Below are positions 49,201 through 62,635 of a stretch of DNA of 64,000 bases, piece by piece; positions within the stretch are counted from its first letter, which is position 1; each line of letters opens with the position of its first letter. The position numbers were made by a program, and so were the translations under genes. Where the stretch lies: positions 870,501 to 934,500 of the forward strand of contig OX359196.1 in the NCBI GenBank assembly GCA_947172415.1, in the 5' to 3' direction. A model generated the notes under the pieces. That model was given only the letters and a program-made list of their open reading frames with translations. It was not told where the DNA came from and did no database searches. This DNA comes from Chondrosia reniformis. Lineage: Eukaryota; Porifera; Demospongiae; Chondrillida; Chondrillidae.

Positions 49201-52200
49201 ATATCAGTCAATAAGTTAAACAAAAGTTACTAATAATTAATACCATGATAAAACTCTTAGTTAGCCTATAGTTTTATGTACTTCAGGCCACAATCTTGCT
49301 TCCATTTTTAATTGCTTAGACATGGTCTGGTCTTCAGTGCATGTGCATACACATAAAAATCCTTTGAAAATCCTTTGAAAGTTGGCCTCATTAATATGCA
49401 ACCTAGCTGACAGTCCCTACTCCATTACCATGTGGATGAAGAGAAGTAGGATCTAGCAACTAGTGTCAATTTCACCTGCAGTCACCACTCATAAGAAGGA
49501 TAACATACAGATGGTTTTAATAAGGCAAAGGTGTCATTCACTTGTTGGTATAGTCTAGATGTAGCAGACAAGATGGATTTCACAGGGCTCCATGGACTGA
49601 AGCAGGGACTGTAGAGATTGTGCAAGGGACATGGTCCCCTTGTGTCACTAGATACGGTACAGGTCAAAAGAAACTTGGCGATTTCCGCAAGGGTTTGTAA
49701 GGGAATCCGCAAATTTTCTGCGTACTGCTGTACAGCCATTTGCGGTTTGCCAAATCATCATCTGCGGGTATCGTCAGCGATGTTTGTAAACAAACGAACA
49801 ATACGTACGTACGTACGTAAGGTGTCGATAGGGAAGCCATGCAATCTACGAAGAAAATTCTTCACAGCTTCCAGTTTCCTTCCATCTGGCAAGAGTATTC
49901 AAAACAGTTTGCTTTGTTGTATAGATTCTTTCAATTGCTAAAAGTTTTAAAATATTGGATGCTGACCCTTTACTTTAGAGATGGAGAGACACAATTCTTT
50001 CTCTTTGATACTTAGTTAATGGCATATAGTTTATTACTGGAAACTCATACGTATTATTCATTATCATTATTCATATTATTTATAGAATATTACAGGATAC
50101 TCATATTATTTAATTCGCCAATCAAAACTCTACGATAAAACACTGAGGTCCGCCGAAAGAATCTGTGAAAATCCTCGGAATTCGTATAGATTCGCAGATT
50201 AACACCTATATTCTGAGGATTTTTACAGATTCCTTCGGCGGACCTCAGTGTTTTATCGTAGAGTTTTGATTGGCGAATTAAATAACATGAGTATCCTGTA
50301 ATATTCTATAAATATTCGTACATGCATTTGGGCGTTATGAATCATTGCGATTAGAAGAAGCAATTAAGAGCGAGATGGCAAGCAAAATTATGGTAGAATG
50401 GATCGAAGGAAGGGCAGCTGGCAAAAGATCGTATGTATTTATAAATTCGTTACGGACGTATATATACCATGTACGCATACGGACAAGGAACATTAGAAGT
50501 CTACGTGTCTAAAAAACGCATATATATACGTACATATGTACGTATTCGCAAATTTCCGCACTTGCAGCTTTCCTCAGTTGCTCTCCCAAAATCCCTCAGA
50601 CAGCTGCGTGGCCAACTGCAGACGGTGGCATTGTCCAACAGCGGAAAAATGCAAAAATCGCCAAGTTTCTTTTTACCTGTACCGTACCTCCAAGTGAGAT
50701 GATTATCAGTGTAAACTGGAGTTGAAGCAGTTTCATTGGTAAGTTTGAGATGGTAAGTTGACAATAGTTTCTATTATGACTATCATGCTCCTGTGTAAGG
50801 AGAAGTACGGGCTAGGGGCTAAACTGGCAGTTGCCATGGTAATAATAATGATAACATGATTATATTGCATTGATGAACTGGGATAAAGCACCTATATCTA
50901 TGATTAACATTTATTAATTTTTATAGCCACTATTACCATGGTAACCGTAGTAAACCCTTCTGAAGAGGGGCTCGTAACAAAATTGGTATATAATGTTGAC
51001 CAGACCATCCTCATCAAACACTTAGTGTGTGTACACTTACAAACAGATCTGTTAGTGATGAACACTTCTGTGGTACTTTTATTGCATAATGTACCAAGTA
51101 ACAGTGACCTCATCAAAGGATACTTCCATGACTCGCCGGACACAGCAAATCTTTTCAATGAATGCATTCTTTTTAGTGAGGATATCAATTTTTCATACAA
51201 TGCTGGATCAACTTGATTGGTTCCCTTAAATACAAACAACATTAACAATTAAAATGTCTACGATTCATTATATACACACACATGTACACTCAACATACAA
51301 TGTGACATGCTAACTACAGTAGGTCAGGTTTTGCATACTTACAAGATTCAACTAATAGCAAATTAAAAGGGCTTCCTTAAAAATTCAACAATACAGTATG
51401 TAGCTTTACTTTTGAGTGGTGTGTGACCAAGTGGTGTCTGCAAGTCAAATGTACCTACTACAGACTATCAGTGTATGGTAACATTAGATATTAGTACCTC
51501 ACTAATCTCTGCAGACACCTTAATCTGTTCCAACCTCTCTGATTGTGCAATACAAAGAAACACATCCATCCACTCATGTACTGTGAGTGTCAGGTTCAGT
51601 GTACACTTTAGAGATGATGAGATGGGAACCACATCAGTGTTACCTTTCCAGAGGTTACGAAATGTTTCAGAATCTGTAAAGAAACAGATGAAATGACACA
51701 GTCATGTCACGACAAGTATTCATTCACACAAATCGGTCAGATAAAACTCTTAGTTAGCCAATAGTGTTATGTGCTTCAAGCCACAATCTTGTTTCCATTT
51801 TTAATTGCTTAGATAAGGTCTGGTCTTCAGTGCATGTGCATACAATAATAATCCTTTGAAAACCCTTTGAAAGTTGGCCTCATTAATATGCAACCTAGCT
51901 GACAGTCCCTACTTCATTATCATGTGGATGAAGAGAAGTAGGATCTAGCAACTATTGGCAATTTCACCTGCAGTCACCACTCATAAGAAGGATAACATAC
52001 AGATGGTTTTGATAAGGCAAAGGTGTCATTTACTTGTTGGTATAGTCTAGATGTAGCAGACAAGACAGATGTTACAGGGCTCCATGGACTGAAGCAGGGA
52101 CTGTAGAGATTGCACAAGGGACATGGTCCCCTTGTGTCACTAGATACCTCCAAGTGAGATGATTATCAGTGTAAACTGGAGTTGAAGCAGTTTTATTGGT

Positions 52201-55200
52201 AAGTTTGAGATGGTAAGTTGACAATAGTTTCTATTATGACTATCATGCTCCTGTGTAAGGAGAAGTACGGGCTAGGCGCTAAACTGGCAGTTGCCATGGT
52301 AATAATAATGATAACATGATTATATTGCATTGATGAACTGGGATAAAGCACCTATATCTATGATTAACATTTATTAATTTTTATAGCAACTATTACCATG
52401 GTTACCGTAATAAACCCCTCTGAAGAGGGGCTCGTAACAAAATTGGTATATAATGTTGACCAGACCATCCTCATCAAACACTTTGTGTGTGTACACTTAC
52501 AAACAGAGCTGTTACTGATGAACACTTCTGTGGTACTTTTATTGCATAATGTACCAAGTAACAGTGACCTCATCAAAGGATACTTCCATGACTCGCCGGA
52601 CACAGCAAATCTTTTCAATGAATGCATTCTTTTCAGTGAGGATGTCAATGTTTCATACAATGCTGGATCAACTTGATTGGTTCCCTTAAATACAAACAAC
52701 ATTAACAATTAAAATGTCTACGATTCATTATATACACACACATGTACACTCAACATACAATGTGACATGCTAACTACAGTAGGGTCAGGTTTTACATATT
52801 TACAAGATTCAACTAATAGCAAATTAAAAGGCCTTCCTTAAAAATTTCAAAAATACAGTATGTAGCTTTACTTTTGAGTGGTGTGTGACCAAGTGGTGTC
52901 TGCAAGTCAAATGTACCTACTACAGACTATCAGTGCATGGGAAAATTAGATATTAGTACCTCAATTATCACTGCATACACCTTAAACTGTTCCAACCTCT
53001 CTGATTGTGCAATACAAAGAAACACATCCACACACTCATGTACTGTGAGTGTCAGGTTCAGTGAACACTTTAGAGATGATGAGATGGGAACCACATCAGT
53101 GTTACCTTCCCAGAGGTTAACAAAACTGGTATAATCTGTAAAGAAACAGATGAAATGGCACAGTCACGACAAGTATTCATTCACACAAATCAGTCAATAA
53201 GTTAAACAGCAGTTATTAATGCCACGAGAAAATTCTTAGTTAGCCTATACTTTTATGTACTTCAGGCTACAATCTTGCTTCCATTTTTAATTGCTTAGAT
53301 ATGGTCTGGTCTTCAGTACATGTGCATACAATAATAATCCTTTGAAACCCTTTGAAAGTTGGCCTCATTAATATGCAGCCTAGCTGACGGTCCCTACTTC
53401 ATTATCATGTTGGTGAAGAGAAGTAGGATCTAGCAACTATTGGCAATTTCACCTCGCACAGTCACCACTCATAAGTTACTATTATAAAGACAACATACAG
53501 ATGGACTAAAACAGGGACTGTAGAGATTGCACAAGGGACATGGTCCCCTTGTCTCACTAGACACCTCCAAGTGAGATAATTATCAGTGTCAACTGGAGTT
53601 AAAGCAGTTTCATTGGTAAGTTTGAGATGTCAAATTGACAATAGTTTCTAGATTACAGAACTACTATGCTCCTGTGTAAGGAGAAGTACGGGCTAGGGGC
53701 TAAACTGGCAGTTGCCATGGTAATAATAACATGATTATGTTGCATTGATGAACTGGGATAAAGCATCTATATCTATGATTGACATTTCTTAATTTATATA
53801 GCCGTTATTACCATGGTAACTGTAGTGAACCCATCTGAAGAGGGGCTCGTAACAAAATTGGTATATAATGTTGACCAGACCATCCTCATCAAACACTTAG
53901 TGCATGTACCTTACCAGCAGATTTGTCACTGATGGACACTTCTGTGGTACTTTTATTGCATAATGTACCAAGTAACAGTGACCTCATCAAAGGAGAATTC
54001 CATGGCAAGCTGAACACAGCAAATCTTTTCAATAAATGCATTCCTTCCAGTGAGGATGTCAATGTTTCATACAATGCTGGATCAACTTGATTGGTTCCCT
54101 TAAATACAAACAACATTAACAATTGAAATGTCTACAATTCATTATATACACACACGTACACTCATCATACAATGTGACATGTTAACTACAGTAGGGTCAG
54201 GTTTTACATATTTACAAGATTCAACTAATAGCAAATTAAAAGGCCTTCCTTAAAAATTTCAACAATACAGTGTGTATCTGTACTTTTGAGTGGTGTGTGA
54301 CCAAGTGGTGTCTGCAAGTCAAATGTACCTACTACAGACTATCAGTGCATGGGAAAATTAGATATTAGTACCTCAATAATCCTTGCCTCCACCTTAATCT
54401 GTTCCAACCTCTCTGATTGTGCAATACAAAGAAACACATCCACACACTCATGTACTGTGAGTATCAGGCCCAGTGTACACTTTAGAGATGATGAGATGGG
54501 AACCACATCAGTGTTACCTTTCCAGAGGTCACGAAATGTTTCAGAATCTGTAAAGAAACAGATGAAATGACACAGTCACGACAAGTATTCATTCACACAA
54601 ATCAGTCAATAAGTTAAACAGCAGTTATTAATGCCACGAGAAAATTCTTAGTTAGCCTATACTTTTATGTACTTTAGGCTACAATCTTGCTTCCATTTTT
54701 AATTGCTTAGATATGGTCTGGTCTTCAGTGCATGTGCATAAAATAAAAATCCTTTGAAAGTTGGCCTCATTAATATGCAGCCTAGCTGACAGTCCCTACT
54801 TCATTATCATGTGGGTGAAGAGAAGTAGGATCTAGTAACTATTGGCAATTTCACCTCGCACAATCACCACTCATAAGTTACTATTATAAAGACAACATAC
54901 AGATGGACTGAAACAGGGACTGTAGAGATTGCACAAGGGACATGGTTCCCTTGACCTCCAAGTGAGATAATTATCAGTGTCAACTGGAGTTGAAGCAGTT
55001 TCATTGGTAATTTTGAGATGTCAAATTGACAATAGTTTCTATGATCACAGAACTACTATGCTCCTGTGTAAGGAGAAGTACGGGCTAGGGGATAAACTGG
55101 TAGTTGCCATGGTAATAATAACATGATTATGTTGCATTGATGAACTGGGATAAAGCATCTATATCTATGATTGACATTTCTTAATTTATATAGCCGTTAT

Positions 55201-58200
55201 TACCATGGTAACTGTAGTGAACCCATCTGAAGAGGGGCTCGTAACAAAATTGGTATATAATGTTGACCAGACCATCCTCATCAAACACTTAGTGTATGTA
55301 CACTTACCAGCAGATCTGTTACTGATGTACACTTCTGTGGTACTTGTATTGCATAATGTACCAAGTAACAGTGACCTCATCAAAGGAAACTCCAATGACC
55401 TGCTGAACACAGCAAATCTTTTCAATGAATGCATTCCTTCCAGTGAGGATGTCAATGTTTCATACAATGCTGGATCAACTTGATTGGTTCCCTTAAATGC
55501 AAACAACATTAACAATTAAAATGTCTATGATTCATTATATACACACATGTACACTCAACATACAATGTGACATGCTAACTACAGTAGGTCAGGTTTTGCA
55601 TACTTACAAGATTCTAATAGCAAATTAAAAGGCCTTCCTTAAAAATTTCAACAATACAGTATGTAGCTTTACTTGTGACTAGTGTGTGACCAAGTGGTGT
55701 CTACAAGTCAAATGTACCTAATATAGACTATCAGTGTATGGTAACACTAGATAGTAGTACCTCACTAATCATTGGATACACCTTAATCTGTTCCAATCTC
55801 TCTGATTGTGCAATACAAAGAAACACATCCACCCACTCATGTACTGTGAGTGTCAGGTTCAGTGTACACTTTAGAGATGATGAGATGGGAACCACATCAG
55901 TACTACCTTCCCAGAGCTTATCAAAAAGTTTAGAATCTGTAAAGAAACAGACGAAATAACACAGTCATGACAGTATTCATTCACACAAATCAGTCAATAA
56001 GTTAAACTACAGATATTAATGCCATGATAAAACTCTTATATAGTTAGCCTATAGTTTTATGTACTTCAGGCCACAATAATCTTGCCTCCATTTTTAATTG
56101 CTTAGATAAGGTCTGGTCTTCAGTGCATGTGCATACACATAATAATCCTTTGAAAACCCTTTGAAAGTTGGCCTCATTAATATGCAACCTAGCTGACAGT
56201 CCCTACTTCATTATCATGTGGGTGAGGAGAAGTAGGATCTAGCAACTGTAGGCCAATTTCACCTGCAGTCACCACTCATAAGAAGGATAACATACAGATG
56301 ATTTTGATAAGGCTAAGATGTTATTCACTTGTTGGTATAGTCTAGATGTAGCAGACAAGACAGATGTCACAGGGCTCCATAGACTAAAGCAGGGACTGTA
56401 GAGATTGCACAAGGGACATGGTCCCTTTGTGTCTTTAGACACCTCCAAGTGAGATAATTATCAGTGTGAACTGGAGTTGAAACAGTTTCATTGGCAAGTT
56501 TGAGATGTTAAATTGACAATAGTTTCTAGATCACAGAACTACTATGCTCCTGTGTAAGGAGAAGTACTAGGGGCTAAACTGGCAGTTGCAATGGTAATAA
56601 TAACATGATTATTTTGCATTGATGAACTGGGATAAAGCATCTACGTATATCTGTGATTAACATATATTAATTAAATATAGTCATCCTCATTAAACACTTT
56701 GTGTATGTACACTTACCAGCAGATCTGTTACTGATGTACACTTCTGTGGTACTTGTATTGCATAATGTACCAAGTAACAGTGACCTCATCAAAGGAAACT
56801 CCAATGACCTGCTGAACACAGCAAATCTTTTCAAAGAATGCATACTCCTCAGTGAGGATGTCAATGTTTCATACAATGCTGGATCAACTTGATTGGTTCC
56901 CTTAAATACAAACAGCATTAACAATTTAAGTGCTTAAGAATGAATGTAAACAGTTGTAAACTCTCCATACACATGTGACATGTCAACTATACATTAGGTC
57001 AGGTTTAGACAATTAAATTTCTGTTTAGTATTTCCTTATACAGAATTTTGTTCCTACTTAAATTGTAAAAGGACACTATATGGAACAACTGATCATACTT
57101 TGAGAAATGATTGCCCATAAACTTAGAAACGATCATCTATACTTGACAAAGTATAAAACATTTGATGTTAATTATTGGAAATGAAAACAAAATTATGTTA
57201 ATTGTTCTGCATGGCTTAGTATTAACAGGCCATTAACCCTATATAACATTAAAGTGGTAATCAAAGTGAATAAGTATTAAGTTATTGTGAACAACTGTCT
57301 CATGTACTGAAGATAATAGCTAAGCTTATTACAAACCTTCTCCTTGGTAGAAATGTCGAGTTTGACTTGCTCCAAAGTCTGGGATTTAGCAATACCATTT
57401 ACAAGATCTATCCACTGTTTTGTAGTGAGTGACATTTGAAGGTAGCACTTCTTACAGCTCACAAGACACTCTTTAGGTATGGCAAGAGTCGACTCATATT
57501 TTTCTGAATATAATTACAAAAAAGACAAATTGACATGTACAGTAACTGTATAGTCACCATCAACATAATTACGTAACATACGTAACATGTATGTATGTAA
57601 TATTTACATTTCACAGTACAATAAACAACCATTTTAGTACACTTTGGTGTCATTAACATGGCCTTACATACGTATACATTTCTGCTATGTATGTATAAGG
57701 CCTAGCATTCAATGTGGTATTGCTTAGAAATCATTTTCTGAGTGAACAAGCGTAATAGAATTTCATAGCTTTGTATACATCCATTGTATTAAATATTGCA
57801 TGGCAGCATATTTGTCAACATACGTATGTAGGAGCTATTGATATTCTCAAATAGATGATGGATGTTGTTTAGAGGACAGGGACAATGTACATAGGTTAAT
57901 CATTAGAATTACGTAGTCTGAATAACTAGCAGAATTAGCACTACATACTGCATGTACACAGACAGTAAGATTTAAAAATAATATTCAAATATAATTCAGT
58001 GGTTGAAATAAAGTCCAGTTCAAGTCAATTTCTATACATTTTATTATAATGGCTGCACATTATTCTACATGGTTGGTAAGTGTGCCTGGCAAAAATACGT
58101 TACAAGTGTTGTAATACGTTAGTTGTGTTTGCACTGACCACTGCATGATAAGGTAATTAATTAAGTGGCTAGTTTCAGTGCACGTGGACACAACCAATGA

Positions 58201-61200
58201 ATACACAAAGTTTCTTGCTAGGCCCAGTTCCTTCCATATTCACAGTGCATAAAACTGTGTGTTATTGATCACTCTATCAACGAACACCTTCGAATTTCGA
58301 ATCTAGTATAACGATATTGTAGCTTGGACATATTCGGTAGCTCAAAGCTTGGACGTCTTTGGTAGTTCGTATATGTACTGTAAATGCGTATGTGGCCTAC
58401 AATGATGCAATATTTTACCTTAAATGAATATCATTAAACGTACCACCCCATACGTGCGTACTGCTACCTGGCACTATGTCTAGGCACTGTGGTGCCAAGA
58501 CAAAAAGTTAATGTACAGTATGTATTACACCCATTGATGCACCCGTATAATATGTTAAGCAGGTGCATCTATCCTTTTTACAAATACATGGTAAAAGAAC
58601 GTAGACACTGGATTCTTTGCCAACAATAGGAGGTTCAGTAAGAGCTATACAACACTCACACAATCCTCTGTAGGCCAATATACGAGTGCATAGTAATATT
58701 GCAGCTTCGTCGTGGCTTTTAGTGTACTTCTCAAGCTCATTATTCTTCTTCGAGATCTTGATTCTTCGTTACAATAATAATTACTAATTGTCACACCGCC
58801 TTTAATTTATTCCAAGCTATAAAAATACTAAAGGATTAACACGTCTTTGATATTAGGACGTAGTGATTTAGGCTATATGTTAGTATGTACCCATAGCACT
58901 AACCACAGCAGAGACAGCAAATTTATTTTATTTGGAAATGATATAAATGACCAAACAAAGTAATGAGCTAGGTTATCACAATCATTAAACCTTATTACCT
59001 CTCTGTAATTCCATATAACAAATACAATTACTGACACACAATAAGACTTACCATTTAGTTCAATTCCACTAATTTCCAGTTCTGTCAAACTCTGTAGTAA
59101 CAGTATTGTAGGTAGAACAAGATGGAAATGAGTCTTGATACTCTTTGGTGACGTAATCTTCAACACACGAATTCCATCATGATGTTGGAGTGTGTACTGT
59201 AAAACTACAGTCTCGTAGGATGAACTGATTTGAAAGGTAAGCTCATTTGAGATGACTTGTGGAAGATAATGTTTTGATAGATCCTCACTGTCAGCTTCAA
59301 AGAATGAAAGCATCAAAAGCACATTCCTGTTATGTGATCGTTCATCACTTGCTTGTTTGGTTATGGCAAATTGTCTTAACCGCTCTTTTATAAAAGCATT
59401 TGGGCGTTGTGTCTTATAAAAAAAGTGATCAGGATAGATGGGGTCAAAACAGTGATCTGATCGGTCAACACTGGCTTGTAGAAGAGAGAGGAAATCAATG
59501 TTCTCAAGTTTACTAAAGTTACAATAGAACTTCCACACTTCAACCATTTCGGGTCTCACAAACTGCTCCCTCCAGATCCTCTCTTGTTCGGGTTTGGTCT
59601 GTTTGGCAATATGGACAGCTGCTAGAGCCTCTTGGATCGTCTTGTGGAGGAACATGTACAGCTGGACAGGAGAGGCGGCATCAAAGTCATCTGCTGACTC
59701 AGCAAACAGGAGCTCATAGATACTACCACGTTTGACATGCTTCACCAAATCTTCTCCAAGGTCTTCTACTGACAGAACTAGCTTCTGTGTCTTGCTAAAG
59801 TCATAGGAGACTTGACACAATGGGGAAAACCCTGGTAGTAAGTGGTCTGGGATTTTGAGAATGTCAGCAATTTTCAAATCTTTAGAAGCATAAAGCAACT
59901 GCCTCTTTATATACAGCCTGTAGATCCCTCCCATGGTACGTGGTAGCCCTTCGTCCTCTAGGTACTCCTGCACTTTACAGATAATCTTCAACACCACTGG
60001 TAGCCGACACATCCCTTGAACTGAAGGAAGGCTCTGCAATCTCTCTTTCAGTTGATCAGACATTTTCTTGTTTGGTACTCTACTTTTACTGAAGTAGTTG
60101 TCAATAAAGAGATTAATCTTCTCTTCTGTAAAACCAAGTATTTCTACATGAAGACAGCGATGTCCCATTCCAGATAGTACTTCGGGACAGGTAAAGGGTC
60201 GTGTGGTGACAATCAAGTCACACTCATCCAAGTAATGGGAGTCACGAGACAGCAGGGCCTTCATGACTTGACTCTTCTTCATCTGTTCACTTATCTCATC
60301 GTAGCCATCGAGAATGAGAAGGACACCTTTGCCTTTTGACTTCTGCAATGTTTGAGCAATAGAAGGATTATCACAGGAATATTTGGCTAGGAAATGATTC
60401 AGTGTTAACTTCTCATTTTCCTTCAAATGATGAGCCACTTCACGAAGGTGACACAAGATGATTAGTTGGTAGTCATTTGGGAGTGTTCCTAATGAGAGGT
60501 CCTTACAGTACTTTCTGGAGAGAGTGGTCTTGCCACAACCTGGAGCTCCACTGATGACTATTCTTTTTCCAGATGTATGTTTACCTAGAGAGAGAACATC
60601 TTCATATCTGATAGATTCTGATTGTTCATAAAATTTGTCAATTCCTTCTAGTGCTGCATGAATAAAGTTGGTAACGTCTTTCTTCCTCTTCAAGTGTTCT
60701 GAAGACTTTACAACGGCTAGCTCTACAAATATCAGTTCTTTAGTAGTCATGTCAGGAGGTACCACTATGAGCTGTGCATTCTTCTTTCTCACCAAATTAC
60801 CAAATGAAATGAGGAGACTCTAAAAGTGATGAATAAGAAAATACTTGTGGTCCAGGAATATCATATCATATTAGATGCTGAATATCATACCACATAATCA
60901 ATATAATACTGATTACATTGGATGTTGTACTACATGTTATATAGTAAACTCACAAAAAGTTAAAACAAATGACTATATTTTTTAATCAGAACAGGGAGGG
61001 AGGTGTAATGGATCTACTGTAATGATGATACAAAAGTGTGACTTGTTGTGCTTCCCTCCCAGGACACTAGTCTGAGCTAAGACCTTATGTACATACAGTA
61101 GGTTATGGGAACACAATTAGGTATAGAATGGAACTAAGTGATCACTGCATGATGATGGGATTTCAGTACTACTATGTATATAAATGAAGTAGGTATAGGA

Positions 61201-61628
61201 ATCTCATGATTTGTGTGTGTTACAACATCATTTGCAATTAGAAATGCATACACAGTATTTGTATAACTTACTTCAGGCTGTCCTGGTAATGACTGAACCG
61301 TCACGTTATGGACTCTCAGAGCGCCTTCTAATGTTTTAGCAATCTCCTCGTGTACTTCATAGCTCGAAGAGGTATCTCGGAGAACTTGAATGAATCTCTT
61401 GACCAACCCTACTGTCCCGCTAGTATACAAGTGATCGACCAGTGATACGTTCGCCTCTTTGGAATTGCTCTTGTTCTGAATGGTCTGTTTAAGCGGCATG
61501 TCGATAATTTCTTTAGCAAAGAGGTCTTCTTTGATATCCTTTGCGCAGAGCTGATTCACCAAGATGGTGTAAACCGACTGAATGGCATCTTGTAATGGAG
61601 TCGATGTGGTAGAGCGAGAGAGAGCCAT
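46248..61628 (-). CDS. NLR immune receptor: CARD-like, NACHT and expanded LRR domains
   Basis: Exons: 61272-61628; 59052-60819; 57337-57503; then pairs A/B 56717-56900/55761-55936, 55308-55491/54372-54547, 53915-54098/52960-53135, 52501-52684/51498-51673, 51041-51224/48974-49149, 48530-48713/47583-47758; terminal 46248-46484, probably preceded by 46902-47008 (its entry phase does not fit, so an exon may be missing). About 1,600 aa. Exon 1 resembles a CARD-type death fold. Exon 2 has NACHT Walker A GAPGCGKTT (about residues 210-218), Walker B LLILDGYDEI (about 286-295) and TTRP. Such NLRs are cytosolic sensors that oligomerise on ligand detection, the LRRs being the usual sensing part; sponges are known to have large NLR families. 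Each A exon is 184 nt (phase 0 in, 1 out), each B exon 176 nt (1 in, 0 out), so pairs can be added or skipped without a frameshift. Start: first ATG in frame, MALSRSTTS. Confidence 0.92.
46902..47008 (-). CDS. Probable penultimate NLR exon with internal 30-bp duplication
   Basis: Reads EAFEHSKIKKMDIRLS, then KIKKMDIRLT and SIPCAPALDE, and ends at a GAG/GTTAGT donor in phase 0, which fits the terminal exon. It needs a phase-1 entry, whereas the preceding B exon leaves in phase 0, so the acceptor or a missing exon is uncertain. The KIKKMDIRL stretch is a 30-bp direct duplication. LRR-like pattern. Confidence 0.5.
49655..50684. mobile_element. TA-flanked 1,030-bp transposon with 35-bp terminal inverted repeats
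   Basis: Left end CGGTACAGGTCAAAAGAAAC; the inverted right end is CGGTACAGGTAAAAAGAAAC. Over 35 bp the two ends differ at three positions. TA flanks both sides (49653-49654 and 50685-50686). Sister cassettes of the NLR show the uninterrupted site GATACCTCC (for example near 52143), which fixes the boundaries. No transposase is recognisable, so it is non-autonomous. TA duplication fits Tc1/mariner-type insertion. Confidence 0.92.
50081..50310. mobile_element. Fold-back hairpin nested in the TA-flanked transposon
   Basis: Arms of roughly 95-100 bp, nearly perfect: left starts TATAGAATATTACAGGATAC and right ends GTATCCTGTAATATTCTATA. They surround a centre of some 30 bp. The arms contain CACTGAGGTCCGCCGAA. 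It may be an independent insertion or the core of the larger element. Confidence 0.85.
57504..59051. other. NLR intron between NACHT and first LRR exon
   Basis: AT-rich intron of 1.5 kb without supported exons, arrays or elements. A few TACGTA-rich stretches. Confidence 0.5.
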
Positions 61629-61927
61629 TTCGAAATTCGAACAAACACGCTCAAGGGATCTTCGAGAACGCACGTTCTTCTACATTGCTGATCTCTTCAG
61701 TGGTTTAGGTGGGTGTGTCAGTATTGGCTACGCCCACTTCCTGGGGCAACTCCCTGCTTACTAAAAACGGTTAATGATGTTGTTTTATGCGAAGAAACTA
61801 GACATCAAAGCGCCAGCACTTCCTATTTACAATACACAATACAAAACAATGTTTATGTAATATTATTAGAACTAATACATAATATACAGATATCTGTCAG
61901 AAGATCGTTTGTGTTTCCATGGCAACC

Positions 61928-62635
61928 TCATAGAAGAAGCTGTAAGGTAAGGCTTATCATGCCGAGGATGAGGAAGGAGAAAGGTAACAGAACATGGAAG
62001 GAGCCAGTTGGAGTCTCCTGAGTGGGATTGCCAACGTTGGGGGGTGGAGTTACAGAGTTGAGACTGCTCGGACGATCATCAATGCTTCTATCCATACAGT
62101 AGTCCTCAGTATTAGCTAATTGAAAACAGTAGACAATACAAGTATATATATGATGTACAGTAGAAACAGACACATTCAAAATTCAATGCATAAATACTCT
62201 GATGATATGAGCAGAGTTTTCAATGTACCAACAAATTATCTCTAGTATGCATGGCTACATGAAAATAGGATATATAGAGAACCAATTGCAAGGATTACAG
62301 TAACTTCACAAAAGATTAAAAAGACGGCAAAGATTCCCAGGGTCACTGATGAATGGTGGAATTCCCAGAAAAAGCTGTCTGGCCCAGTGGAGAAGAAGAA
62401 GGAGAAGAAGTTCTCACTAGGTTTAGTTCCCTATAGGCCTTTTAGCATATTGATTGTTAGATTATCCATAAACACTTTACGTGATGACTGTTAGTGTCTT
62501 ACTGTTAGTAGAGGATTCACTGACTGCTATTCGGACATAAGTTTGGTAGGAGTCAAGGTCACCACATGCATCAGTTTCTCTACACTGAAATGTCACCTGA
62601 ACTGATGTACCAGGTGAATTACCACAGGAATAGCC
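61928..62635 (-). CDS. 3' part of a probable GPI-anchored surface protein
   Basis: Two exons are visible: 62503-62635 (GYSCGNSPGTSVQVTFQCRE onward, four Cys) and 61928-62115, joined through a GTAAGA donor and TAG acceptor in phase 1. The last exon encodes a Ser/Pro/Thr-rich stalk (SLNSVTPPPNVGNPTQETP) and ends with a hydrophobic stretch (FSFLILGMISLTLQLLL) with no polar tail after it, the pattern of a GPI-attachment signal. The upstream exons lie beyond the window or in sequence I could not resolve. Family not recognised. The stop is 300 bp from the NLR start on the same strand. Confidence 0.65.
62309..62465 (+). repeat. Dispersed short repeat family, copy 4
   Basis: Contains CAGGGTCACTGATGAATGGT, CTGTCTGGCCCAGTGGAGAA and TAGTTCCCTATAGGCC, in plus orientation, inside the intron 62116-62502 of the GPI-type gene. 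Confidence 0.85.

Larger units (their letters stand above)
47583..56900 (-). repeat. Six tandem LRR-exon cassettes (A+B) of the NLR
   Basis: Six copies of a unit of about 1.4-1.5 kb, each with one 184-nt exon A (GTNQVDPALYETLTSSL start) and one 176-nt exon B (ending LEQIxVxxxIxE). Introns are also very similar, so the duplications are recent. One unit is lengthened by the element at 49655-50684. The first cassette is preceded by a divergent B-type exon (57337-57503). Each A+B pair codes for 120 residues, about four LRRs. Plus-strand open frames through exon A regions (92 codons, repeated) are antisense shadows. Confidence 0.95.

Noticed and set aside
48427..55483. Recurring 92-codon plus-strand frames (MVTVVNPSEEGLVTKLVYNV)
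   Set aside because: Antisense to NLR exon A and its neighbouring intron; they recur only because the cassette is duplicated.
61582..62021. Plus-strand frames near the NLR start
   Set aside because: Antisense to the NLR first exon and to the terminal exon of the GPI-type gene; no homology.
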